Shown here piece by piece: positions 16,767 to 24,438 of a DNA stretch of 44,409 bases. The stretch is from contig NZ_CBYL010000031.1 in assembly GCF_000577335.1 (NCBI RefSeq), forward strand, positions 1-44,409, given 5' to 3'. The stretch is from Faecalispora jeddahensis. Its GTDB lineage: Bacteria; Bacillota; Clostridia; Oscillospirales; Acutalibacteraceae. The notes under the pieces are model-generated. The model was not told where the DNA came from and ran no database searches. It was given only the letters and a program-made list of their open reading frames with translations. Position 1 is the stretch's first letter; every line of letters starts with the position of its first letter. A program made the position numbers and the translations under genes.

Positions 16767-18050
16767 TTGTCTTTTGTGAAATCTAAGATGAATTCCCTGA
16801 AGAAGAACCAGTTTTTAAAAAACGTAGCGGTTCTCACCGGCGGCACAGCCGTGGCGCAGGTATTGCTGCCTTTTGCATTTATGCCGATTTTGGGGCGGCT
16901 TTACGGGCCGGAGCTTCAGGGTATTTATGGTATCTATGTGTACATCACCAGTATTACGCAGCAAATCGCCTGCTTCCGTTATGATTACGCCATTGTCGTG
17001 GCGGATAGTGATGAGGAGGCAGGCGGTGCCTTTGTACTCAGCGCTTTGCTGGCAGTTTTGTTTTCGGCACTGTTAGGGCTGATCATGTGGCCGTTTATTC
17101 CGCAGATCGGCACGCGCTTTCACCTGACGGGCGGTGCAGAAAACACTTTATGGATGGTTCCGCTGACAACATTAATCTGCGGCCTGACCACTGCGCTGAA
17201 CTATTTTAATGTAAGGCATGAAAAGTATAAAGTAATTTCGGCTTCCAATATTATTCGTGTTTCCGTGATGATTGCGACCCAGCTTGTTTTGGGCTATCTT
17301 GGCGCGGGATATTGGGGCATGATTATTGGGCAGTTCCTTTCCTATTTCTTTGGCAACTTCCGTATGGTGATGACCCTCAAAGGGCGGATTCACCGTTATA
17401 TGTTCCGCCTGCCTTTTTTAAAGAAGATTGCGCGTAAAAATGTGGCGTACCCCAAATATATGTTGCCCAGTGCCATCGCGAACAGCCTTTCGATGAATAT
17501 GACGGGCCTGTTTGTTCAAATGCAGTTCGGCGGAATAATGAATGGCTATTACAGCCAGATTAACCGTCTGCTGGGTAATCCGCTTACACTGGTTTCCAGC
17601 GCGGTGTCCCAGGTGTTCCTGCGGGGCGCCTCGGCGGACAAGCACAACGGGGAAAAGCTGAGCAAGACCTTTTCCACGGTGACAAAATGGCTGACCATTT
17701 TGTCTATTTTCCCCTTCGGCTTCCTTTTGCTGTGGGGCGATCCGATTATTCCCTTGTTCCTCGGTCCGGAGTGGAAGCCGATTCCGGAATACCTGAAATA
17801 CCTGATCCCGCTGTTCATGGTGCGGTTTGTTGTAACGCCTTTGACCAACAGTGCAATTGCACTCGGGCGGCAGAAGGCTACGATGGTCTGGCAATTCTTC
17901 CTGCTGATTACCGTATCGGTTCCGTCGCTGCTGACCTTTGTGATCCCCATGACGTTTGAACAGTATCTGCTGGCCGCATCCTTGCCGATGGCCGGTGCTT
18001 ATCTGATTTTTTACCGCTTCTGCCAGACGATTGTCAGAAATGCAAAATAA
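16767..18050 (+). CDS. Polysaccharide flippase, Wzx/RfbX-type (MOP superfamily)
   Basis: A 427-residue, roughly 12-helix membrane protein with the family opening FLKNVAVLTGGTAVAQVLLPFAFMPILGRLYGPELQGIYGIY. Such proteins move undecaprenyl-linked oligosaccharide units across the membrane. The start is TTG 16767 with AGGGGG 8 bases upstream; a later ATG at 16788 is possible. It sits 15 bases behind prfB and 24 bases before the LRR gene, and opens a five-gene polysaccharide cluster. Confidence 0.87.
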   Translation: MSFVKSKMNSLKKNQFLKNVAVLTGGTAVAQVLLPFAFMPILGRLYGPELQGIYGIYVYITSITQQIACFRYDYAIVVADSDEEAGGAFVLSALLAVLFSALLGLIMWPFIPQIGTRFHLTGGAENTLWMVPLTTLICGLTTALNYFNVRHEKYKVISASNIIRVSVMIATQLVLGYLGAGYWGMIIGQFLSYFFGNFRMVMTLKGRIHRYMFRLPFLKKIARKNVAYPKYMLPSAIANSLSMNMTGLFVQMQFGGIMNGYYSQINRLLGNPLTLVSSAVSQVFLRGASADKHNGEKLSKTFSTVTKWLTILSIFPFGFLLLWGDPIIPLFLGPEWKPIPEYLKYLIPLFMVRFVVTPLTNSAIALGRQKATMVWQFFLLITVSVPSLLTFVIPMTFEQYLLAASLPMAGAYLIFYRFCQTIVRNAK

Positions 18051-18074
18051 GTAAAATGTGGAGAGGTAACTGAA

Positions 18075-19226
18075 ATGCAACAAAAACAGAGTAAGCTGCG
18101 CCTGAAAGAGCGCTTCAGACAGATGACAGGCTACATGAAAAGCAACAAGCCTTTCTCCTATACGCTGGCCTTGCTGCTGGTTTCCCTGTTTTTTCTGGGA
18201 GTCAACACGTATCAGAATGTTTACAACGTTCTGATGAATGACGACGTGATCAACGAGGACGCCGTTAAGATTGAATTCCACGATAAAAACCTGGAACGCG
18301 AGGTGCGTAATCTGCTCGAGCGCCCCAAGGATGACATTTACGATGTGGATGTGGAGAAGATCAGTATTCTGACGATTCAGAATGTGCCGGTGAAGGATAT
18401 TCAGGATTTGAAATACTTCAAGGGCCTTTCCAAGCTGACGATTTCTTCCGCAAAGATCACTGATGTCAGCGCGCTGAAGGATATTCCGTATCTCAAAGAA
18501 CTTGATCTCTCCAGCAATCAGATTGCTGACGTCACTCCGCTGGGGCAGATCAATACCCTGCAGCGTCTGACACTGGCGGGCAACTATATTCGCGATATGT
18601 CTCCGCTGTACTCGCTGAAAAACCTGACGGAACTGAATCTGTCCGGCAACTCGATCATCGGCGTCACCTCGGATATCACAAAGCTGACAAATCTGAAAAG
18701 CCTGAATCTGTCTCGCAACCGCATTACCGATAACAGCGTTTTTTCGGGGATGCCGCAGCTGAATATTCTGAATCTTACCTCCAACCGCATCATGGTGGCC
18801 AAGCCCCTGACCGGTATGGATCAGTTGTACGAGTATTCTCTGGAGAGCAACTCTTTGACCACAATCGGTGATTTGGGCGATCTTCCTGTGCTGGAAAAGC
18901 TCAGTGTAGCGTCCAACTGTTTGACGGACATCAACTTTGCCTCAAAATATCCCTGGCTGTTGGAGCTGACGATCAGCCTGAACAACATTTCCTCTCTGGA
19001 GCCGCTGAAAAACAACACCGAGCTTCAGGTGCTGAAAATGCAGTACACCGACATTAAGGATGTTTCCATTCTGGAAAAGCTGCCGCAATTCAACTCCATT
19101 TTCCTGGATCCCGAATTCGACCGTTCGAAAATCCGCTTCTTGCAGGGCCGTTTCCGCAATGGCGACCTGCTGACAAAACAATATCTGCTGAACGAAAAAT
19201 ATGGCTTTGAGGAGACCGACGAATGA
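18075..19226 (+). CDS. Membrane-anchored leucine-rich-repeat protein in a polysaccharide cluster
   Basis: A 383-residue protein with a strongly basic N-terminus, one membrane segment at about residues 27-45 and then about ten 22-residue leucine-rich repeats at about 100-350 (unit like L..L.LS.N.I.D...L). The charge pattern predicts a type II anchor with the repeats outside the cell. The repeats resemble internalin-type domains used for protein or glycan contacts. No sorting motif or enzyme domain is visible. The stop overlaps the polymerase gene by 4 bases, so it is translated together with it. A role in holding or guiding the polymer is inference. Confidence 0.85.
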   Translation: MQQKQSKLRLKERFRQMTGYMKSNKPFSYTLALLLVSLFFLGVNTYQNVYNVLMNDDVINEDAVKIEFHDKNLEREVRNLLERPKDDIYDVDVEKISILTIQNVPVKDIQDLKYFKGLSKLTISSAKITDVSALKDIPYLKELDLSSNQIADVTPLGQINTLQRLTLAGNYIRDMSPLYSLKNLTELNLSGNSIIGVTSDITKLTNLKSLNLSRNRITDNSVFSGMPQLNILNLTSNRIMVAKPLTGMDQLYEYSLESNSLTTIGDLGDLPVLEKLSVASNCLTDINFASKYPWLLELTISLNNISSLEPLKNNTELQVLKMQYTDIKDVSILEKLPQFNSIFLDPEFDRSKIRFLQGRFRNGDLLTKQYLLNEKYGFEETDE

Positions 19227-20638
19227 TCTGGAAAGAGCTTATCGTTGTCCTTGGCCTTTTGATTTCGCTGATCTTGTTTAAAAAGGCATCGGCAACACTG
19301 AATATTGGAAAAATCAATCTGCTTTCTTATACGATGTACCTGTTTTTGCTGCAGACGTATATCGGTGCCGCCATGGTGTATCTGGGGGATCACAATCATT
19401 ACACGATGAAGTACATTACGGTCGACAGCAGCTTTGACCTGATGTTCTACAGCGTTCTGCTTTCCGCGATTCTGTTCCCGCTGACCATCATCGTGCTTTA
19501 CCAGTGCTTTCATATCGACATCAAACAGCGCTACAAAAGCTATTTGAAAAAGTCGGTTGAGGTGAAGCATGAGAGACTGGCCTTTTACGCGATTTCGGGC
19601 ATCGGGTTTATCTGCTGTGTGATGCTTCTGATCTATATCATCAAGATCGGCTATTTCCCCTTGCTGCGCCTGGTGCGCACTCCGGCCGGCTTTGAGTTCG
19701 GCGTGGAGCGCCAGCGGATTTCGCAGATCGTGATCGTCAACAGCTACGTCAAAAACCTTTTGCTGGGGCTGTTTCTGCCGCTGCTGTCTTATGTCGCGTT
19801 TGCCTACGCAGTGGTACTCAAAAAATTCTGGTGGTGGGCTCTTACCGCTGTGTTAGTAGGCTCGGCCATCGTTTCCGCGACCATCAATTTTGAGAAATCC
19901 CCAGTGCTGTTCTACCTGTTTGTGCTGCTCCTGATCCTCATGTATGAGCGCGGCGGCATCTCCCGCAGGGTGGTGTTCGGTTTTGGCGCTGCCATGGCTC
20001 TGTTCATCGTATTTATTTATGGGCGGATGGGGTACAGTTTTACCTCCGGCGACAGCAACTTTTATAACGGCCCGATCGGCCGCACGCTGTTTACCCAGGT
20101 GGGCACGCTGACGATGCACTTTGACTTGTTCCCGACGATCTTCCCGTTTCTGCATGGCCGCAGCCTGTCGCCGACGGCGATGCACCTGTTGGGCATCGAC
20201 GGGAGCTATGTCCGTTCCGCCAAGCTGGTCATGGATTTTTACGGTTCCGAGAAAGTGTACGACGGTACCGGCGGCGTGATGAACGCCTTTTATATCGGCG
20301 AGGCCTACGCGAATTTCGGCTTCTGGGGGATGGTTCTCTCCATCGTGTATATGGGGCTTGTGATGGGCGTTCTGTTTTATGCGTTTACCCGTCTGCGTAA
20401 AACCCCTTATCAGCTGGCACTGACCGCGATGCTCACCAGCCGCCTGGCGCTGGCGACACAGGGCGGGTTCGTAGACTTTATTTACAATTTTCAAACCTAT
20501 CTTCTGTTGTTCTTCCTGGTGGCCGGGCATTTCGCCCCCTGGATTTGGGAACGCCTGTCGCCCCGTGCGCCGGCGGGCCTGATCAAGCTGTTGGATCGTC
20601 TCGAGGGAAAAGAAAAGAAGGCGGCGGGAAAATCATGA
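19223..20638 (+). CDS. Oligosaccharide repeat-unit polymerase (Wzy/O-antigen polymerase-like)
   Basis: A 471-residue protein with about 11 membrane helices and a large loop between the later helices (from about GRSLSPTAMHLLG to DGTGGVMNAFYIGEAYANFGFWG). The pattern with a conserved region near GG.MNAFYIGEAYANFG is that of O-antigen/oligosaccharide polymerases, which join lipid-linked repeat units at the outer face. Sequence conservation in the family is low, so the call rests on topology and neighbours (flippase and two glycosyltransferases). It starts inside the LRR gene (ATGA) and overlaps the next gene the same way. Confidence 0.8.
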   Translation: MIWKELIVVLGLLISLILFKKASATLNIGKINLLSYTMYLFLLQTYIGAAMVYLGDHNHYTMKYITVDSSFDLMFYSVLLSAILFPLTIIVLYQCFHIDIKQRYKSYLKKSVEVKHERLAFYAISGIGFICCVMLLIYIIKIGYFPLLRLVRTPAGFEFGVERQRISQIVIVNSYVKNLLLGLFLPLLSYVAFAYAVVLKKFWWWALTAVLVGSAIVSATINFEKSPVLFYLFVLLLILMYERGGISRRVVFGFGAAMALFIVFIYGRMGYSFTSGDSNFYNGPIGRTLFTQVGTLTMHFDLFPTIFPFLHGRSLSPTAMHLLGIDGSYVRSAKLVMDFYGSEKVYDGTGGVMNAFYIGEAYANFGFWGMVLSIVYMGLVMGVLFYAFTRLRKTPYQLALTAMLTSRLALATQGGFVDFIYNFQTYLLLFFLVAGHFAPWIWERLSPRAPAGLIKLLDRLEGKEKKAAGKS

Positions 20639-21717
20639 CGATTTTATACCTGACTTATATTGATTTTGGGGATTTCCAGTCCGGCTCGTCCGTTCGTCCG
20701 CAGATGATGTATGAGGCGTTTCTGTCTCTTGGCTGCGAGGTCAAGCTCTTACAGGCGCAGCAGAACCGCCGCGAGCAGCGCCGCCATGCGGTGGAGGAGA
20801 TCAACCGCTGGCTCGATACAAACCGGCCCGACTTTTGTTATGTAGAGAGCCCCTCCGGCCCGATTTTCCATGGCTTTGACCGAAAGCTCATCCGTCGGGT
20901 ACACAAAATGGGAATTCCGGTCGGGTATTTTTACCGGGACGCCGCTTTCCGTTTTGACGAGGTGTTCATCCCCGGCAGAAAGAGCCTCAAGCAGCACGTG
21001 ATTGCGTGGATGTCGGAGCGCGACGTGCGGTTTCTCAAAAAGAATACGGACCTTGTTTACCTGCCTACCGAGAGCATGGAGCAGTATTTTGATTTCCCGC
21101 ATGTGGCATTTCTGCCGCCGGCCTGTATGGGCAGCCGCGGCAATAAGCTGGGGAAACTTCCCGGCAAGCGCAGCATTTATGTAGGCGGAGTCTCGAAGCG
21201 CTACGGTACGGACACCTTGCTGAAAGCCTTTGATCTGCTCAATGGGGACGGGGACGAGTTCCCGCTCACGCTGGTCTGCCGTCCGCAGGGAGTCGCCTAT
21301 ATTGAAGAGAAGGTTCGGAACAAGCCCTGGCTGAAGCTGGTACATGCTTCCGGCGCAAAAGAGCTGGCTCCGCTGTATGAGCAGGCGGATTTGGCCCTTT
21401 ATCCCATCGAAAAGAATGCGTATAATGATTTTGCGTTCTCCGTCAAGCTGATGGAATACCTAGAATACGGCCTGCCGATGGTGGCGGTAAACTGTACGGA
21501 AACCGAAAAGTTTATCCAGAAATATTCGCTGGGGCTCGTGTGCGAAAACGATCCCACGGATTTTGCAGAGAAAGTATCCGAGCTGCTCAGAGATACCGAG
21601 CTGTATGCCCACTGTGCGAAAAATGCCGCACAGGCGGTGCAGGGAAACCTCTGGACAGACCGGGCAAAAACCGTCCTTGCAGATTTGGGCGGCAGTCAGG
21701 GGGAGAAGCAGGCATGA
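20635..21717 (+). CDS. Glycosyltransferase, GT4-like (first)
   Basis: A 360-residue GT-B fold enzyme. The N-terminal Rossmann half shows GSSVRPQMMYEAFLSLGCEVKLL. The C-terminal half has YVGGVSKRYGTDTLLKAFDLL and the sugar-nucleotide region ELAPLYEQADLALYPIEKNAYNDFAFSVKLMEYLEYGLPMVAV. The E-x7-E-like patch is reduced (KLMEYLEYG), common in divergent GT4 members. The start ATG 20635 overlaps the polymerase stop by 4 bases, so longer upstream starts are rejected. It is cytosolic and likely adds a sugar to the lipid-linked unit; donor and acceptor unknown. Confidence 0.85.
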   Translation: MTILYLTYIDFGDFQSGSSVRPQMMYEAFLSLGCEVKLLQAQQNRREQRRHAVEEINRWLDTNRPDFCYVESPSGPIFHGFDRKLIRRVHKMGIPVGYFYRDAAFRFDEVFIPGRKSLKQHVIAWMSERDVRFLKKNTDLVYLPTESMEQYFDFPHVAFLPPACMGSRGNKLGKLPGKRSIYVGGVSKRYGTDTLLKAFDLLNGDGDEFPLTLVCRPQGVAYIEEKVRNKPWLKLVHASGAKELAPLYEQADLALYPIEKNAYNDFAFSVKLMEYLEYGLPMVAVNCTETEKFIQKYSLGLVCENDPTDFAEKVSELLRDTELYAHCAKNAAQAVQGNLWTDRAKTVLADLGGSQGEKQA

Positions 21718-22799
21718 AAATAGCGTTTGTGTCGGCGGCCAGCTCCAGCCATACGGTCAAGTGGGTGAACGCCCTATGTAAAAGAGGGCATAAGGTACGG
21801 CTGTATTCGCTGCCGGAGCATGAAAACCGCCAGAAAAACCTGAATCCCGAGGTAGAAGTAGTATATCTGGGCAAGAGCGGGTTTGCCGGGTATTTTTTGA
21901 ACGGCGGCGAGCTGCGCCGTGATCTGGCGGACTTTGCGCCCGATGTCATCAATGCCCATTATGCTAGCGGCTACGGTACGCTGGTTCGTATGGCACGCTC
22001 GCACCCGCTGGTGCTGTCTGTATGGGGCAGCGACGTGTATGAGTTTCCGCTGAAAAGCCCGGTGCATAAGTTTCTGGTAGCCGGTAACCTGAAGGCCGCG
22101 GATGTTGTGGCTTCTACCAGCGAGGTGATGGCGAATCAGGTACGTCGTGTCTTTGGGGAACAGCGCAAAATCTGGATTACCCCTTTCGGCGTGGACTGTT
22201 CACAGTTTTCTCCGCAGCCGCAGGAGCATGACGGCTTTTGCGTCGGTGCGGTGAAAGCGCTGGAGGATGTCTACGGCATGGATGACCTGATCCGCGCGTT
22301 CGCGCTGTTTGTGCAGAAAGCACCGCCGGGCTCGTATTCCCTGAAGATTTACGGGAAAGGCAGCCGGCAGGAGTCGCTACAGCAGCTGATCGATTCGCTT
22401 GGTCTTTCTAAGTGCGCGAGTCTGTGCGGCGTGATCCCCAATCCGCAGGTGCCGAAGGTGTTGAGCAGTATGGACGCGGTCTGTCTGCCGAGCCGTTCCG
22501 AGAGCTTCGGTGTTTCGGCTGTAGAGGCAATGGCCTGCGGCGTTCCCGTGGTGGCCAGCAATGTAGACGGCTTTTTGGAGACTGTGGAGGATGGCGTCAC
22601 CGGCTTTCTGGCTCCCTGCGGGGATGTGGAAGCACTGGCGGAGCATCTGCTGAGACTCTGTCAGGATACCGCGTTGCGCAGCCAGATGGGCGAGTCGGGC
22701 CGTGAGCGGGTACTTCGTCTGTTTGACTTTAAAAAGAATGTGGAGCAGATGGAGCAGGTTTACGAAGCCGCGATTGCAGAACATAAAAAGGGGCTGTAA
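21714..22799 (+). CDS. Glycosyltransferase, GT4 family (second)
   Basis: A 361-residue GT4 enzyme. It opens MKIAFVSAASSSHTVKWVNAL, has HYASGYGTLVRMARSHPLVLSVWGSDVYE at the domain junction, and the donor-binding E-x7-E motif in SESFGVSAVEAMACGVPVV followed by VDGFLETVEDGVTGFL. These are retaining transferases using nucleotide sugars. The start overlaps the previous gene by 4 bases (ATGA). Last gene of the cluster, followed by two terminators. Confidence 0.92.
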   Translation: MKIAFVSAASSSHTVKWVNALCKRGHKVRLYSLPEHENRQKNLNPEVEVVYLGKSGFAGYFLNGGELRRDLADFAPDVINAHYASGYGTLVRMARSHPLVLSVWGSDVYEFPLKSPVHKFLVAGNLKAADVVASTSEVMANQVRRVFGEQRKIWITPFGVDCSQFSPQPQEHDGFCVGAVKALEDVYGMDDLIRAFALFVQKAPPGSYSLKIYGKGSRQESLQQLIDSLGLSKCASLCGVIPNPQVPKVLSSMDAVCLPSRSESFGVSAVEAMACGVPVVASNVDGFLETVEDGVTGFLAPCGDVEALAEHLLRLCQDTALRSQMGESGRERVLRLFDFKKNVEQMEQVYEAAIAEHKKGL

Positions 22800-22831
22800 A
22801 TGGGCCTCTGAAAAACATACAAACCATTGAA

Positions 22832-22882
22832 ATTGCGTAGCCGCAAAGTTGTTTTACAATTTTATGGCTGCGCAATTTTTTC
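22832..22882 (+). terminator. Rho-independent terminator after the polysaccharide cluster
   Basis: ATTGCGTAGCC (22832-22842) pairs with GGCTGCGCAAT (22866-22876) with one G-U pair, followed by six T residues on the plus strand. Confidence 0.85.
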
Positions 22883-22890
22883 GGCAGTTT

Positions 22891-22926
22891 AAAAAAGCGC
22901 TTTGCCTTTTGGCAAAGCGCTTTTTT
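22891..22926. terminator. Bidirectional terminator between convergent genes
   Basis: AGCGCTTTGCC (22896-22906) and GGCAAAGCGCT (22911-22921) form an 11-bp perfect stem with a TTTT loop. A runs and T runs flank it on both sides, so it can end the plus-strand glycan cluster and the minus-strand PEBP/CAT pair. Confidence 0.92.
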
Positions 22927-22929
22927 ATT

Positions 22930-23406
22930 TTATTCTCTGTGGCTTTGGAATTTCCCCGAAAGCTTAGCCTGCTGCAAAATATGTCCTTCCATTTTGTGGA
23001 GGAGGTCTTGCTTTCTGCTGTCTGAGGCCAAATCGATTTGGCAGTCCAGAACGAAAACGGTAAATACATAGGTGTGAATGGATCGCAGCGGCGGTTTCGG
23101 CCCCTTGTATCGGTTTCTGCCGTAAGCGATACCCTGTATGGCGCCGCCGAAGGAAGCAACAGTCTCGCCACGCGGTATTCCTTCTGGAATAACGGTCTGT
23201 ACCGGCAGATTCCAAATCACCCAGTGGTTATAGTTCGGAAAAATAGGGTGCGACGCATCGTCGAGGGTAATTGCAATGGATTTTGCATTGGGGTCGATGC
23301 CTTCTATTTCAAAATCCGGAGACAGATCGTCTCCCCGGGCTGTATACCGTTCGGGAATCCAGGCTCCTTCCGCAAATGCACTGCTTTTGATTTTGAGCGT
23401 TTCCAT
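22930..23406 (-). CDS. YbhB/YbcL-type PEBP family protein
   Basis: A 158-residue phosphatidylethanolamine-binding-protein-like fold, with IPERYTARGDDLSPDFEIEGI at the front, the DDASHP..PNYNHWVIWNLP anion-pocket region and a YKGPKPP segment. Bacterial members (YbhB/YbcL) are cytosolic or secreted; no signal peptide is present here. Ligand and role in bacteria are unclear. It is the second gene of a minus-strand pair, 17 bases behind the CAT-like gene, with AGGAGG at its start. Confidence 0.9.
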   Translation of the reverse strand: METLKIKSSAFAEGAWIPERYTARGDDLSPDFEIEGIDPNAKSIAITLDDASHPIFPNYNHWVIWNLPVQTVIPEGIPRGETVASFGGAIQGIAYGRNRYKGPKPPLRSIHTYVFTVFVLDCQIDLASDSRKQDLLHKMEGHILQQAKLSGKFQSHRE

Positions 23407-23423
23407 ACCATATCCTCCTGATA

Positions 23424-24101
23424 TTAAGTATCATCGGATGAAACCTCTGATGTAAAGTTCGTAGTGGATAAACAGTCCATGTCGCAGAACCGGCTCTGAA
23501 GCTCCTGAAAGAATCTTGAAATATGGAATCCATCCATCAGCGCGTGGTTGACCAGCACGGTTACCGGAATTTTGATTCTTCCCTCGGTCTGAAAATGTTT
23601 TCCCCAGGTAATGCGCGGGTTGCTGTCGGCAGGGGCCGGTACTGGCTGAACGAGTGCGGTGTAGCTTGCCCAGGGGAGAGTAGAGATGAAAAACAGATGT
23701 TCTTCGTCCCCGCAATCCTCAATTCCCGCCGCTTCCTGCGCCTTTTTCTGCCTGTGCTTTGCATCAAGAAGATATTCCTGAAAAGGCAGGCGCTCATCCG
23801 CAGTACAGTAGCAATAGCTTCCGTTTTCCGCCGCAAGCGTATAGGAGGGAATGCAGTGGTCAAATTCAATGATTTTGTCTTGCCGGATCCGCTGACGAAA
23901 TTCAGGGATTGCGTTTGCCGTACCGGTTACAAGGTACAGCAGTGTCAGGAAAAAGGGCCAGCCGTTTTCTTTGATACAATCCACGAGCTCCGTAATATCA
24001 AGAGGAACCGTCATTCCGGCATAAGGGTAAGCCATGTTGCGGAAATAATCGAATTGCCCCCGGCGCGGGTAGTGCTCCATATCAAGATAATGATAATTCA
24101 T
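23424..24101 (-). CDS. Chloramphenicol acetyltransferase (CAT)-family acyltransferase
   Basis: A 225-residue protein with the CAT trimer fold. The catalytic histidine H186 and structural aspartate D190 are present in VNHALMDGFHISRF, and the S140-T-L-P-W-x-S146-YT segment matches the conserved active-site strand. Classical CAT has HHxxxDG where this protein has NHALMDG, so the second, catalytic histidine is kept and the first replaced. The residues fit acyl transfer from acetyl-CoA. Whether chloramphenicol or another hydroxyl compound is the acceptor cannot be told. There are no mobile-element signs nearby. The leader carries several hairpins. Confidence 0.85.
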   Translation of the reverse strand: MNYHYLDMEHYPRRGQFDYFRNMAYPYAGMTVPLDITELVDCIKENGWPFFLTLLYLVTGTANAIPEFRQRIRQDKIIEFDHCIPSYTLAAENGSYCYCTADERLPFQEYLLDAKHRQKKAQEAAGIEDCGDEEHLFFISTLPWASYTALVQPVPAPADSNPRITWGKHFQTEGRIKIPVTVLVNHALMDGFHISRFFQELQSRFCDMDCLSTTNFTSEVSSDDT

Positions 24102-24131
24102 GGTTCTCTCTCCTTATTGGGTAAGAAAACC

Positions 24132-24197
24132 GCTGGCTCTCATCCGAATATTGCTCCATCCCCTTGAGGGGAAGAGAGAAAGCAGATGAAAGCCAGC
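24132..24197. repeat. Long imperfect hairpin upstream of the CAT-like gene
   Basis: GCTGGCTCTCATC (24132-24144) pairs with GATGAAAGCCAGC (24185-24197), 12 of 13 positions, and an inner TCCCC/GGGGA stem (about 24159-24172) forms the tip. It lies in the 337-base gene-free stretch 24102-24438, which holds this hairpin, the family B copy at 24211-24254 and a third inverted repeat, but no open frame with a ribosome site. Confidence 0.6.
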
Positions 24198-24210
24198 AGT
24201 TCAAATATTT

Positions 24211-24254
24211 CGGCGCTCGAAAACACTTGCTTTCATTTGTCAAAGTGTTCGCCG
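24211..24254 (-). repeat. Family B-like hairpin upstream of the CAT-like gene (copy 2)
   Basis: CGGCG (24211-24215) with CGCCG (24250-24254) and AACACTT (24222-24228) with AAGTGTT (24243-24249) form a two-part stem. The plus-strand stretch 24217-24240 (TCGAAAACACTTGCTTTC and on) closely matches 29068-29091 (TCGAAAACTTTGCTTTC and on) before dnaD. The orientation relative to the downstream minus-strand gene is the same in both. Confidence 0.5.
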
Positions 24255-24355
24255 CGCAAATGAATTTTCTTAGCAGAAAGACGAGCCGTTTGAACAGGCC
24301 GGCCTTATTTTAGGAGCTTGTATATGGTCAGGCATTTTTCCGTTAAGCATACAAT

Positions 24356-24381
24356 ATTGGCATCTGTTTTGAAATGCCAAT
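24356..24381. repeat. 8-bp inverted repeat downstream of the DUF2207 gene
   Basis: ATTGGCAT (24356-24363) and ATGCCAAT (24374-24381) with a 10-base loop. On the minus strand it follows the DUF2207 stop by about 60 bases. There is no good T-tract, so a terminator role is uncertain. Confidence 0.4.
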
Positions 24382-24438
24382 GTACGCCTGGCTTCCTCTG
24401 ATCAAGATCAACTTTAATCCCCATCAGTCCGCCTGCTT

